From assembly GCF_006376675.1 (NCBI RefSeq), contig NZ_VEWK01000009.1:124001-188000 (forward strand): DNA of 64,000 nt, read 5' to 3'. The translations under genes and the position numbers were made by a program. Source of the stretch: Brucella pecoris (lineage in GTDB: Bacteria > Pseudomonadota > Alphaproteobacteria > Rhizobiales > Rhizobiaceae). Positions 34,808 through 43,487 of this stretch are shown here, piece by piece. Every line of letters starts with the position of its first letter. Position 1 is the first letter of the stretch. The notes beneath the pieces were generated by a model. It was given only the letters and a program-made list of their open reading frames with translations, was not told the DNA's origin and did no database searches.

Positions 34808-36607
34808 TTAGGATAAGCGCAGCAGCCGTCCGAAGTTGCGGACGGCTGTGATCGCAAGGCCTGCGAGGAAGCCTGCAATCAGCCCGGCAATGACGATCAG
34901 CTTGCGTGATGTGCCTGCCGGATCAAGTGGCGGGCGGGCTTCCGACAAAACCCTGACATTGGCCGTATTCAGGCCTTCCTGTTCGTTCGTCTCGCGTGAG
35001 CGCAGGAGGAAGGCTTCGTAGACGGAACGCCGCGCCGTGGCTTCACGTTCAAGTTCACGCAATTTCACCAGGTCGCCGCTATTGTTCGCCTGCTGCGATT
35101 TGAGCTGGGCCAGACGGGCGGTCAGGTCTTTTTCCTGCTGTACGGACCGGGCGACCTCGACTTGCAGTGAGGAGCGGATTCGCCGCAATTCGGCATCGAT
35201 GTCGTTCAGAACTGTGCCTGCCTGCGACTGCGCTTGAATAAGCGCCGGATGACGTGGCCCGAGCTGGGTGGAAAGGCCGCTTGCCGTCTGGCGGGCCTGC
35301 GCATATTGCGCGCGCAGCGCTGTCAACGTGTTGGAGCGCATATCTTCCGGCAAAGTCCCGGACACCACGCTGTTGGATGTAGCACTGCTTAGCACCTGCA
35401 CGCGGGCCTGAAGCCGCATGGTTTCGGCGCGCTGGTTGGTCAGTTGGTCGTTGAGTCGTGTCAGGTCGTTATCGCTGATCAGCTTGCCGTCGACATTGAC
35501 CAGATCGTGCGAGGCGCGGAAATCGGCCGCTGCGCGCTCCGCTTGTTCGACATTGGCGCGCATATCGGCAAGACGGTTCGACAATTCGTCCGAGGTGCGC
35601 CGTGCGGCATCGGATTGCACCGATGCAAGCTCGGTCTGAAAAACGGAGCTGATCGTGTTCGCAAGCGATGCCGATTTCTGCGGGTCACGCGTTTTCACCG
35701 AGATCGAATAGATGAATGTCTTGGCGTCGCGACCGATGGCGATGCTCTTGTGCAGATTATACAGAACGCGGGTTTGCAGTGTCTGGCTGTCGCTCGCCTT
35801 TTTGGGCGACAGCATATCCCTGATCTGTGCAAATAGCCCGGCAATGCCGGTAGGGACCAGAGTGCCGTTGAATTCGGGGTCTTTTGTCAGGTCCGTCTTG
35901 TCGATCACTTTCAGCAGCACGCTGCTGGAATCGATGATCCGTGCCTGACTTTCCGCAACTGCGAGCGACGCATCGGTCGGGAGTTGACCCGGCGTCAGTT
36001 CGTCTCCCACCGTCTTGATATTGCGTGGATCGACCAGAATATCGGTCGAAGCGACATACATCTGCGGCAGGGACAATGCATAGAGCGCGGCGATTACACC
36101 GCCCAATATCGTGCTGACGAGCAGGAGCTTGCGCGATCCCCGCACGACGTTGATAGCGATGCGTGGATCGATCAACGGCTTCCATTCGGCATCTGGTGCC
36201 GGTCTGTCAACGACCGGACGCGGTTGCTCATGCTGAACCGGTTCGTCGGTCGGTTCGGATGACGGAGCAGAAGTTTCGATTGTGACTTTGCGGCGCTCGC
36301 GCTCCTGAACCTTGCGTTCCAGTTCTGCCTCGATCAGCGCGATGCGCTCTTGAAGCTCAGCGACGTCCGTATCATCCAGTTCTTCTTCAAGGGCCGGTTC
36401 CGCCGGCGCAGGCATTTCTTTTGCGACATCAGCGGCGTGGGCGGCATGATCGTGCTGGTGGAAAAATGCAGCGCGTTCATCCGGTGTCGCGGGCGGCGTC
36501 CAGGGCGGTACGGCTTCGTTGTTCCGACGACCGATTGGACGAGCGTTGGAGAATGCGAGAAGAGGTTTCTCAACTCCCGCCTTTCTGCGCTCCTCGTGAT
36601 CGCTCAT
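34808..36607 (-). CDS. Polysaccharide chain-length/export protein, Wzz-GNVR type without kinase domain
   Basis: 599 residues from the ATG at 36607. An N-terminal cytoplasmic segment of about 150 residues is acidic with a short coiled coil (VAELQERIALIEAELERKVQ). Then come a membrane helix (KLLLVSTILGGVIAALYAL), the Wzz periplasmic domain with LVDPRNIKTVGDEL, long coiled coils, a GNVR-like region, and a second helix (IVIAGLIAGFLAGLAI). The Wzc/ExoP-type tyrosine kinase domain is absent. It probably controls chain length or export of the polysaccharide made by the genes at 36.9-44.6 kb. Confidence 0.82.
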   Translation of the reverse strand: MSDHEERRKAGVEKPLLAFSNARPIGRRNNEAVPPWTPPATPDERAAFFHQHDHAAHAADVAKEMPAPAEPALEEELDDTDVAELQERIALIEAELERKVQERERRKVTIETSAPSSEPTDEPVQHEQPRPVVDRPAPDAEWKPLIDPRIAINVVRGSRKLLLVSTILGGVIAALYALSLPQMYVASTDILVDPRNIKTVGDELTPGQLPTDASLAVAESQARIIDSSSVLLKVIDKTDLTKDPEFNGTLVPTGIAGLFAQIRDMLSPKKASDSQTLQTRVLYNLHKSIAIGRDAKTFIYSISVKTRDPQKSASLANTISSVFQTELASVQSDAARRTSDELSNRLADMRANVEQAERAAADFRASHDLVNVDGKLISDNDLTRLNDQLTNQRAETMRLQARVQVLSSATSNSVVSGTLPEDMRSNTLTALRAQYAQARQTASGLSTQLGPRHPALIQAQSQAGTVLNDIDAELRRIRSSLQVEVARSVQQEKDLTARLAQLKSQQANNSGDLVKLRELEREATARRSVYEAFLLRSRETNEQEGLNTANVRVLSEARPPLDPAGTSRKLIVIAGLIAGFLAGLAITAVRNFGRLLRLS

Positions 36608-36933
36608 TGCCGAAATCGTCCGTATCTGTAGCCGTTTCAACCGTTTCCGGTATCACTGCTGCTTTGAAATCCATAAGCCAAGGTTCTCGCATGCCAAACC
36701 GGAATCCGGTTAGCGCGCACTTGAAGGCCGAATGTAATTTTTTATAGAAAACAAAACGTTAAAATAATGTCGAGGCGAAGTGCCAATTCCCTGAAACTGC
36801 AACTTTAGCTTTTGCTTGTTTAATCTTTGAGCTTGCAAAGAAGAGTTTAAGTCTTTTTAGCTAAACCCCTATATTGCGCGCCCGCTCCAACAGACCGGCA
36901 AGTGCACCAGACCATGATAGATGAGGCTCCCTG
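36608..36933. other. Divergent promoter region between Wzz-like and flippase genes
   Basis: 326 bp, markedly AT-rich from about 36730 to 36870. No ORF with support and no repeat of the A-D types was seen. It presumably carries promoters for both directions. Confidence 0.35.
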
Positions 36934-38199
36934 TTGATAGCGAAAGCGCTGCGGAAACTGTCAGGCAACAATGCCGGAATGGTGCGTGATTACCTGTCCC
37001 TGTTTTCCGGTTCTGCGGGCAGGCTTGTGGTCTCGCTCGTCTATTTCATCGCGCTTGCAAACACACTGCCGACCGGTGATTTCGGTATATTTGCCACCGC
37101 CTCGGGTACGGGGGTGGTTCTGTCGCGCATCGTTTCGCTGGGCTTCAGTTCGCCACTTTACCGCATATCGACAGTGAAGCCGCGCCTGCTCGGCATCTAT
37201 ACGGCAGGTTTTCTCGTAGCCATTCTGGTGTCCTTGCCGCTGTTCGCGTTGGCCTCTTGGTTGGTTTATTTCATCTTCTTCAGCCGCGATATCTCCTTTC
37301 TGCCTTTTGCGGTGGTGGTGTTTGCCGAAGCCTTGCTTTGGCGCTCGACGGAAATCGTCATCATCGTCAACAACGGTATGCGGCGGTTCGGCATATCAGC
37401 CGGACTGGTGATTTTCGGGACGGCCACGCGCGCCGTGGCGGCGGTCCTGTTCATGTGGCTGGCGAGCGCGCATGACATTGCCCATTGGGCGTGGTGGTAT
37501 GCAGCAGCCAATGGCGTTGCTCTGCTGGTGGCGCTGAAATTCTACCCGTCTATCCGGCTCCGCTTCAAGCCGATGCTTTATATGCGGCGGCTTTCCGATG
37601 CGATAGCGGTCATGGGGGCCGAACTGCTGTTCTATATTCAGGCTGAACTCGACAAGCTTCTTGTGCTGACTGTCGGCGGGCCTGCGACGGCAGGTCTTTA
37701 TGCGATCATCATGCGGCTTGTCGATCTGACGGCCCTGCCGGTGCGCTCCTTCAACATGATGCTGGTACAAAAGCTCATGCGCACGCCTGACATGCTGTCT
37801 TCATTACGCATCCGCGCCGGGCTGGAGCTTGCGGTATTCGCCGTGTCGGTGGCAGGTCTTGGCGCGATGGTCGTGTTCCTGCAGATATTCCCGAACGCGC
37901 TTGGTTCAAGCGTTGCACCGATTGTCGGGTTGTTGCCGCTGGTGCTGCTCGTGCCGGGTTTCCGCAACCTCATCGAATACCAGACCGAAATTCTATATGC
38001 GCGCGGCCAGTCTGGTCTCAGAACACTAAGCATGGTGCTGATGACCGCCGCGAAAGCATTCTTCGTCTGGCTCCTGCTCGTGAATTATGTCGATAACCAC
38101 GACTGGATTCTCGGGCTCAACGTCGTATTCGCCGGACTTTATCTGCTGTCGCTGGTCTTCACCTATACGAGCATCCGTCTGCCGGCCAAGCGGGTTTAG
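36934..38199 (+). CDS. Polysaccharide flippase, Wzx/MATE-like
   Basis: 421 residues starting at TTG 36934, seven bases after GAGG; the first in-frame ATG is 15 codons later and is the alternative. The protein has about 12 hydrophobic segments and charged loops in the pattern of oligosaccharide flippases (LSLFSGSAGRLVVSLVYF near the start). It would move lipid-linked repeat units across the inner membrane. It pairs with the Wzy-like polymerase at 42.1 kb and the Wzz-like protein divergent from it. Its 3' end overlaps the convergent DUF6492 gene by four bases. Confidence 0.82.
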   Translation: MIAKALRKLSGNNAGMVRDYLSLFSGSAGRLVVSLVYFIALANTLPTGDFGIFATASGTGVVLSRIVSLGFSSPLYRISTVKPRLLGIYTAGFLVAILVSLPLFALASWLVYFIFFSRDISFLPFAVVVFAEALLWRSTEIVIIVNNGMRRFGISAGLVIFGTATRAVAAVLFMWLASAHDIAHWAWWYAAANGVALLVALKFYPSIRLRFKPMLYMRRLSDAIAVMGAELLFYIQAELDKLLVLTVGGPATAGLYAIIMRLVDLTALPVRSFNMMLVQKLMRTPDMLSSLRIRAGLELAVFAVSVAGLGAMVVFLQIFPNALGSSVAPIVGLLPLVLLVPGFRNLIEYQTEILYARGQSGLRTLSMVLMTAAKAFFVWLLLVNYVDNHDWILGLNVVFAGLYLLSLVFTYTSIRLPAKRV

Positions 38200-39059
38200 A
38201 CCGTTATGATCCGGCGAATATCGTCGACCGAAAGGCCGAGGAAGGACTGCATGCCGATAGCGACCTGATACGGCTCCATCTCGGCGATGAAAGTGCGGAA
38301 TTCCTCTTCGCTCGGCGGCGGTGCGAACCACTGCATCCGGCACAGATCATGGGTGTCGCTATAATGGCCGGAGCCATGCAGCACGTCATCAACATAGCGA
38401 CCATAGATAAAGCATTCGGAAAAACGGCGTATATTGCCAAGGGCCGCCACCCAGTGCTGTCCGGTATGGGCTTCGATCCTTTCGCACATGGAAATCACGC
38501 TGTCGCGCCGCCACGAGACGAGCTGGCCGATATAATCGTTCAGCCCGCTTTTTCCGTTCTCGATACCAAGCAGTTTGGCGGCATTGGCAGCCCAGACCGG
38601 GTGCTCCGGCCATTCCGGATTGGCAAGCGCATTGGGACGCACGAAAAGCCGCAGTTTTTCGCCGTGCCAAAGCGTGCCGCAATCGAAGGGACGCAGAAAG
38701 GCGGTGTCGGAATCCGTATAGAGAAATCCGTCTTCCTCCACAGCACCGGCAAGCGCGATGCGACGTAATTGTTGCACATGCCAGCCGCGCAGCGGCTTGG
38801 TTCTGAGCGAGAGCCAGACCCGCCTGCGCCATAGATAGGTCGGGTCCCAGAAGGCATGCAGCCAGGAGGGCAGCAGATCACGTTCATCGATGATGACACG
38901 ATGCGCGCTTTCAAGCTTGCGAAACAGGGCCACATCCTTGCTGTCGACAAGGATGTAGTGTTTCGTGAAACCGCTGACATATTTGTCCATGGTCTCGCAA
39001 AGCAGCTTGCAGCGCTCGAAATCCTGATCCCAACTGGCTGTGACGATAGCGGTTTTCAC
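38196..39059 (-). CDS. DUF6492-type putative glycosyltransferase
   Basis: 287 residues from a GTG at 39059, which overlaps the wecG stop (GTGA) and follows GGGAG. It begins VKTAIVTASWDQDFERCKLL and contains a DSD motif in GFLYTDSDTAFLRPFD that could bind a nucleotide-sugar metal, as in GT-A glycosyltransferases. I believe it belongs to the DUF6492 family, with no proven activity. Translational coupling to WecG and GT4 genes points to a role in the same polysaccharide. It could instead be a modifying enzyme. Confidence 0.7.
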   Translation of the reverse strand: MKTAIVTASWDQDFERCKLLCETMDKYVSGFTKHYILVDSKDVALFRKLESAHRVIIDERDLLPSWLHAFWDPTYLWRRRVWLSLRTKPLRGWHVQQLRRIALAGAVEEDGFLYTDSDTAFLRPFDCGTLWHGEKLRLFVRPNALANPEWPEHPVWAANAAKLLGIENGKSGLNDYIGQLVSWRRDSVISMCERIEAHTGQHWVAALGNIRRFSECFIYGRYVDDVLHGSGHYSDTHDLCRMQWFAPPPSEEEFRTFIAEMEPYQVAIGMQSFLGLSVDDIRRIITV

Positions 39060-39814
39060 CGGGGTGCTCCCTTCATCCAGCCTTTGGCGACGCGCCACAG
39101 AAATACGGGATTACCGATGAGGTAGCGTTTTGCGAGCCGTCGTGGTTCCTGCAATAGCCGGTGCACCCATTCCATCTGGACCTTGCGCACCCATTGCGGT
39201 GCGCGCTGCACGCGACCCGTATGCAGATCGAACAGCGCACCGACGGCACTGGCGATCGTGCAATGCTCCGCCGTGATATGCTTGTCGATAAAGAGCTCCT
39301 GCCGTGGAACGCCCATGGCGACGAGCAATATGTCGGGATGAAAATCCTTCAGTTGTGCAAGAATGCCATCGAGATCGGCGGGCTTGAAGAAACCGTCGGA
39401 AATGACGCGATAGTCATGGTGCGGGATCTGCTGCATGAAGAGTTGCGCCGCATCGGCAGCGACGCCCGGACCGCCACCCAGAAGGGCGACTTTCAGCGGA
39501 CGCTTCATGTGTTCCAGTAAGCCAGGAATGAAGTCCGTTCCGTTGAGATTGGCCGGGAACCTGCTGCCATAGGCGACCTTGCTTGCAATATCGACGCCCA
39601 CACCGTCAGGCAGGATCAGGAAATCCTCCAATGCGGCACGGTAAGCGGGGTCCGTTTCTGCAATGTTGGAATTGTTGGCGTTGAGCCAGCCCTGTTTCAT
39701 GAACCGGCCGTCATCGATGCGGTTCTCGAAGAAGGTGAAAGCGCTGTCCCAATCGAAACAGGCGACCTTCACGCCAAGGATATTCCGGTAGGTGACATTT
39801 TCGGTATACATCAT
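39056..39814 (-). CDS. WecG/TagA/CpsF-family glycosyltransferase
   Basis: 252 residues. Signature blocks of the family are clear: LNANNSNIAETDPAYRAALE, LPDGVGVDIASK, NLNGTDFIPGLLE, LLGGGPGVAADAA and ILLVAMGVPRQELF. These enzymes add a sugar, such as ManNAc(A), onto an undecaprenyl-diphosphate-linked first sugar. It starts in ATGA overlap with the upstream GT4 gene and ends in GTGA overlap with the DUF6492 gene, so the three are translated together. Confidence 0.9.
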   Translation of the reverse strand: MMYTENVTYRNILGVKVACFDWDSAFTFFENRIDDGRFMKQGWLNANNSNIAETDPAYRAALEDFLILPDGVGVDIASKVAYGSRFPANLNGTDFIPGLLEHMKRPLKVALLGGGPGVAADAAQLFMQQIPHHDYRVISDGFFKPADLDGILAQLKDFHPDILLVAMGVPRQELFIDKHITAEHCTIASAVGALFDLHTGRVQRAPQWVRKVQMEWVHRLLQEPRRLAKRYLIGNPVFLWRVAKGWMKGAPR

Positions 39815-41001
39815 GCCTGGTCCGTCATTTTCTCTTTGCCATGCAGTGCTTGCAGACCTCTGGCAACTGCGCGGTCCATGCCTTCGATTTGTGACCGGGT
39901 GAAGGCTTTGCCGTCCAGTCTCTGGTGATCCCCAGATCTGATCTTTTCAATGCGCTCGACAATTGCCGCTGCGAAGCCTTGAGGATCGTCGGCAATGGTG
40001 CAATTGTCCGGAATATTGCTGATACCGCGCACGGAATGCGTGGTGGCGACACTTGGCATGCCCAGTTCGAATGTCTCGATGGTTTTGAGCTGCACGCCGG
40101 TTCCTGCACGACTGATGAGCGGTACGAGCGCACCGCTTTCCACAAATTCGGTCGCATCCGGCACCTTGCCGACGAAATTGACGCCGGACCAAGCTGCAAT
40201 CAGGTCCGCAGGCGTGTTGCCTGCAATCGCGATGGAAATATCGTCGGGAAGATGTGGCTTTACCACGCGCAGGAACCATTCGAGCCCGATGCGGTTCGGG
40301 TGCCATGTCCATGTGCCGATCAGGGCAAGGTCGTATTTGACAGGGCGCTGCTGTGCGGCTTGCGCGCCGCCGGGCGTAACAAGCGGCATTGTCGCAAACC
40401 GATCAGGGCCAAGTCCAAGTGCCGGGCCGTCATCTTCGGCAAAAGTAAAGACGAAACGGGCGTTCCCGATAAGACGGCTTTCCAGTCCTTTGAGAATGCG
40501 AGCTTCGCGACCGAACAGAAACTTCTGGATGAAACTACCAGCGTCGGCGGCATTTTCTTCTGCCGAGCGATATTCCACATTATGCGCCACGAAAAGCGAG
40601 GGCTTGCCCTTGAAGATGTCTTCGAACGCGCCGGGCAAAGTCACCCCGTTCAGCACATAGGCATCGAACGGACCGATCTGCGCGATTGCTTCGCGCAGTT
40701 TTTGCGCCGGTATCACCCGCAGCTTCGCCGAGGAAACCGTCAGCCCGGTCAGGAAAGATTTCAGCACCCAACCGATCTTGCGCTTGATACCAGCGCCCTC
40801 GGTCCGCACTTCAACTTCACCCAGAACGATAGTATCTGCGGCATCGGCTTTCACGTCCGGCCATGTGAAGCCAAGAACGGTCACTTTTGCGCCCGAACGA
40901 CGCAAGCCATCGACCACGGCGGCATTCGCCACTTCATAGCCGGTGGTCGGTACTCCGTGCGGAACAATCGATGTCACGAAAACGAGGTGAGGGGACGGCA
41001 A
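39811..41001 (-). CDS. Glycosyltransferase family 4 (group 1)
   Basis: 396 residues starting at a TTG at 41001, five bases after AGGAG. A GT-B architecture is evident: N-terminal HLVFVTSIVPHGVPTTGYEV and a C-terminal donor domain with LALIGTWTWHPN, then VPLISRAGTGVQLKTIETFE, containing the usual E-x7-E-like region. It would add a sugar during repeat-unit assembly. First gene of a three-gene overlapping operon, divergent from the GT2-Wzy-Gfo/Idh operon over a 175-bp promoter gap. Confidence 0.87.
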   Translation of the reverse strand: MPSPHLVFVTSIVPHGVPTTGYEVANAAVVDGLRRSGAKVTVLGFTWPDVKADAADTIVLGEVEVRTEGAGIKRKIGWVLKSFLTGLTVSSAKLRVIPAQKLREAIAQIGPFDAYVLNGVTLPGAFEDIFKGKPSLFVAHNVEYRSAEENAADAGSFIQKFLFGREARILKGLESRLIGNARFVFTFAEDDGPALGLGPDRFATMPLVTPGGAQAAQQRPVKYDLALIGTWTWHPNRIGLEWFLRVVKPHLPDDISIAIAGNTPADLIAAWSGVNFVGKVPDATEFVESGALVPLISRAGTGVQLKTIETFELGMPSVATTHSVRGISNIPDNCTIADDPQGFAAAIVERIEKIRSGDHQRLDGKAFTRSQIEGMDRAVARGLQALHGKEKMTDQA

Positions 41002-41176
41002 TTCAACTCCTGGACAGTCTTTTAGAGCGCCGATCTTAAAACGCTTAACATTTCAGGCCGGTATGCTCTTTGATAGTTTTGATCAGTGTTTATAGCCCTG
41101 CGGTGAACTTTTCTTTAAACGTTTTTCAATAGTAGCGGATAGCAAATATAGAAGTTCGAAATATCCGGTAGCGTTT

Positions 41177-42169
41177 ATGTCTGATTTACCAAATCATATA
41201 GAAGTAATTGCTAAAACACCTGGACTTCGTTTCGATGAAGTCGAGGTGGTGGTGACGCTGCCGACGTTTCGTCGCCCGGAACATGTCATCCGCACGCTGG
41301 ATACGCTCAACGCTCAGGTCACAAACCGACGCTTTGCGGTTGTGGTGATCGAGAACGAGGCAGAGGATAGGGAAGGTGCCAAGGTTGCGGCACCACAGTT
41401 CGAGGCCGGGAAATATACCGGCATGCTGATCGTTGAATCCCATCGCGGCAACTGCAACGCCTATAATGCGGGCTGGCTGACGGCGATGACCTATTTCCCG
41501 AACTTCAAATATGTCATCGTCATCGATGATGATGAGCTGGCCGATCCGGCCTGGATCGAAAACATGGTAGCCACCGCCGAGCGTTATAACGCCAGTCTGG
41601 TGGGTGGTCCGCAACACCCGATCTTCGAAAAGCCGGGCGCGGAAAAATGGGCGAGACACCCCGTCTTCCTGCCGCATTACAACAAGACTGGCCCGGTTCC
41701 GATCATCTATTCATCCGGCAATCTCTTGATTGCGCGTCCGGTTCTGGAAGCCATCGGCTATCCGTTCATGGACCTGAAGTTCAATTTCACCGGCGGCGGC
41801 GATTCAGACTTCATCAATCGTTCGCGGGCCAAGGGCTTCAATATCGCCTGGTGCAATGAAGGCATTGTCCGCGAGACCATTCCGGCGCGGCGGCTGGAGA
41901 GTGACTGGATCACGGCGCGTGGCTTGCGCAACGGCGTTCTGTCGACGCTGATCGAACAGCGCCAGCGCAAGGACGAGCCTTTCGGCCAGGTACGCGTGTT
42001 TTTGAAAAGCCTCGCACTTCTGGGATATTCTCCGATCAAGGCCGTGCGGCGCGGTTTCGCGGCGCGTTTCGTGCCGGTCGGGACCTATTTCATCCATATC
42101 GGGCTGGGCCGCGTCATGGCCCATTTTGGATATCTGAATGAGCAGTATCGCAACCCGGACAAGAACTGA
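41177..42169 (+). CDS. Glycosyltransferase family 2
   Basis: 330 residues. The GT-A fold is shown by VEVVVTLPTFRRPEHVIRTL and the metal-binding VIVIDDDELADPAWIE (about 115-130). A later segment, FTGGGDSDFINRSRAKG, holds the typical (E/D)D-type acceptor motif. It is probably cytoplasmic or membrane-associated, transferring a sugar to the lipid-linked unit. Its 3' end overlaps the polymerase gene by 32 nt. No strong ribosome site is visible at its start. Confidence 0.87.
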   Translation: MSDLPNHIEVIAKTPGLRFDEVEVVVTLPTFRRPEHVIRTLDTLNAQVTNRRFAVVVIENEAEDREGAKVAAPQFEAGKYTGMLIVESHRGNCNAYNAGWLTAMTYFPNFKYVIVIDDDELADPAWIENMVATAERYNASLVGGPQHPIFEKPGAEKWARHPVFLPHYNKTGPVPIIYSSGNLLIARPVLEAIGYPFMDLKFNFTGGGDSDFINRSRAKGFNIAWCNEGIVRETIPARRLESDWITARGLRNGVLSTLIEQRQRKDEPFGQVRVFLKSLALLGYSPIKAVRRGFAARFVPVGTYFIHIGLGRVMAHFGYLNEQYRNPDKN

Positions 42170-43487
42170 CACCCGTTCTGACGTTGCTGCGCAAACCGAC
42201 ATGCGGGCGACAATCCGCACGATTGCGCTTGTTATTGCCACGATAACATTCTGCATCCTGCTGATTTCGTTCCGTCCGTTCAATCCGCTGAGTGCGGCGA
42301 CGGATGGCGACGCGTCGGGTGGCGACGTCATCAATCAGCTTGGCTTCGGCTGTCTCGGCGCCGTGGCACTTCTGTCGCTTGTGATGTTCGCCGATCCGAA
42401 AAAGGTGGTCAAAATCGTCAGCCCCGGCTGGCTTCTGATGTTCGCCTTCCTGTTCGCATCCGTTTTCGCAAGTCCCGATCCATCTACTGCGATACGCGGT
42501 GTGCTGTTGACGATGGTCGGCATTCTGACGGTCATCGCTGTTTTGAGCCTGCCGCAGGATGGCGACGCCTATGCGTCGATGCTGGTCACGGTGGCTTCCA
42601 TCGTGATCGTCATTTCCTATACGGGCGTTATTCTTCTGCCGAATCTCGGCACACACGGCGCCGATGCGCTGGAACCGCAGAACGCCTATCTCTGGCGCGG
42701 TGTGTTCACGCACAAGAACATTGCCGGGCCGGTCATGGCCGCTTTGGCCTTTGCCGGTGTCTATCTGTGGAGACGCGGCTGGCGCGTGAGCGGCTTTCTG
42801 ATCGCGGTTTCTGCATTGATCTTCGTTTCGCAGACCGGATCGAAGACCACGGCGGCACTGGTGCCGCTCGCCATGCTGCTGGTAATTGTCCCCGGCATAT
42901 TCGGTCTCCGTTTCCTTGCACCGGTGGCGATCTTCACGATCCAGTTTCTGCTTGCGCTGTTTACCTTCGGTACGGTTCTTTTCGAGCCGATGCATCAGCT
43001 TGTTCTGCAACTGGACGTCGACCCCACCTTCACCGGGCGCACCTCCATCTGGGCCTTTGCCGTCGAGGCGCTTTCCCATCGTCCATGGACCGGTTTCGGC
43101 TATGAAAGCTTCTGGGGCACCCCGATGGTGAAAGAGGCGGCCAATCCCTACTATCTGGACTGGGATGTGCGTGGCATCGTGCATGGACATAATGGTTATC
43201 TTGATATCGCGGTATCGATGGGGATTCCGGCGCTGATCTGTGCCATCTTCGTGATTATCGTCATGCCGCTGGTCAATTATGTGCGGTGCCGTCCTGTTCG
43301 CGAAAATTTTCTGCTTGCCGATTTCTTCCTGATGATCGTGTTCTTCGGGACGTTGAATGCCATGCTGGAAAGTTTTTTCTTTCGTCGCATGGACCCGGTC
43401 TGGCTGACGCTCGTCTTTGCGATCTTTGGCCTCAGGCTGACCGCGAAAATCATCATTCACAAAAGGGTAGCCGGAGCCACTACATGA
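42138..43487 (+). CDS. O-antigen ligase/polymerase family membrane protein (Wzy-like)
   Basis: 449 residues with about 10-12 hydrophobic segments. A large periplasmic loop (about 290-355) carries FTGRTSIWAFAVEALSHRPW, TGFGYESFW and HGHNGYLDIAVSMG. This is the characteristic Wzy_C/O-antigen ligase pattern with conserved Arg and His. In this locus a polymerase role is more likely than LPS ligase. It overlaps the GT2 gene by 32 nt and the next gene by ATGA. Confidence 0.87.
   Translation: MSSIATRTRTDTRSDVAAQTDMRATIRTIALVIATITFCILLISFRPFNPLSAATDGDASGGDVINQLGFGCLGAVALLSLVMFADPKKVVKIVSPGWLLMFAFLFASVFASPDPSTAIRGVLLTMVGILTVIAVLSLPQDGDAYASMLVTVASIVIVISYTGVILLPNLGTHGADALEPQNAYLWRGVFTHKNIAGPVMAALAFAGVYLWRRGWRVSGFLIAVSALIFVSQTGSKTTAALVPLAMLLVIVPGIFGLRFLAPVAIFTIQFLLALFTFGTVLFEPMHQLVLQLDVDPTFTGRTSIWAFAVEALSHRPWTGFGYESFWGTPMVKEAANPYYLDWDVRGIVHGHNGYLDIAVSMGIPALICAIFVIIVMPLVNYVRCRPVRENFLLADFFLMIVFFGTLNAMLESFFFRRMDPVWLTLVFAIFGLRLTAKIIIHKRVAGATT

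Noticed and set aside
41024..41068. Possible further palindromic repeat (AGAGC ... GCTCT) before the GT2 gene
   Set aside because: Only five matching bases at each end and no shared core with types A-D, so not counted.
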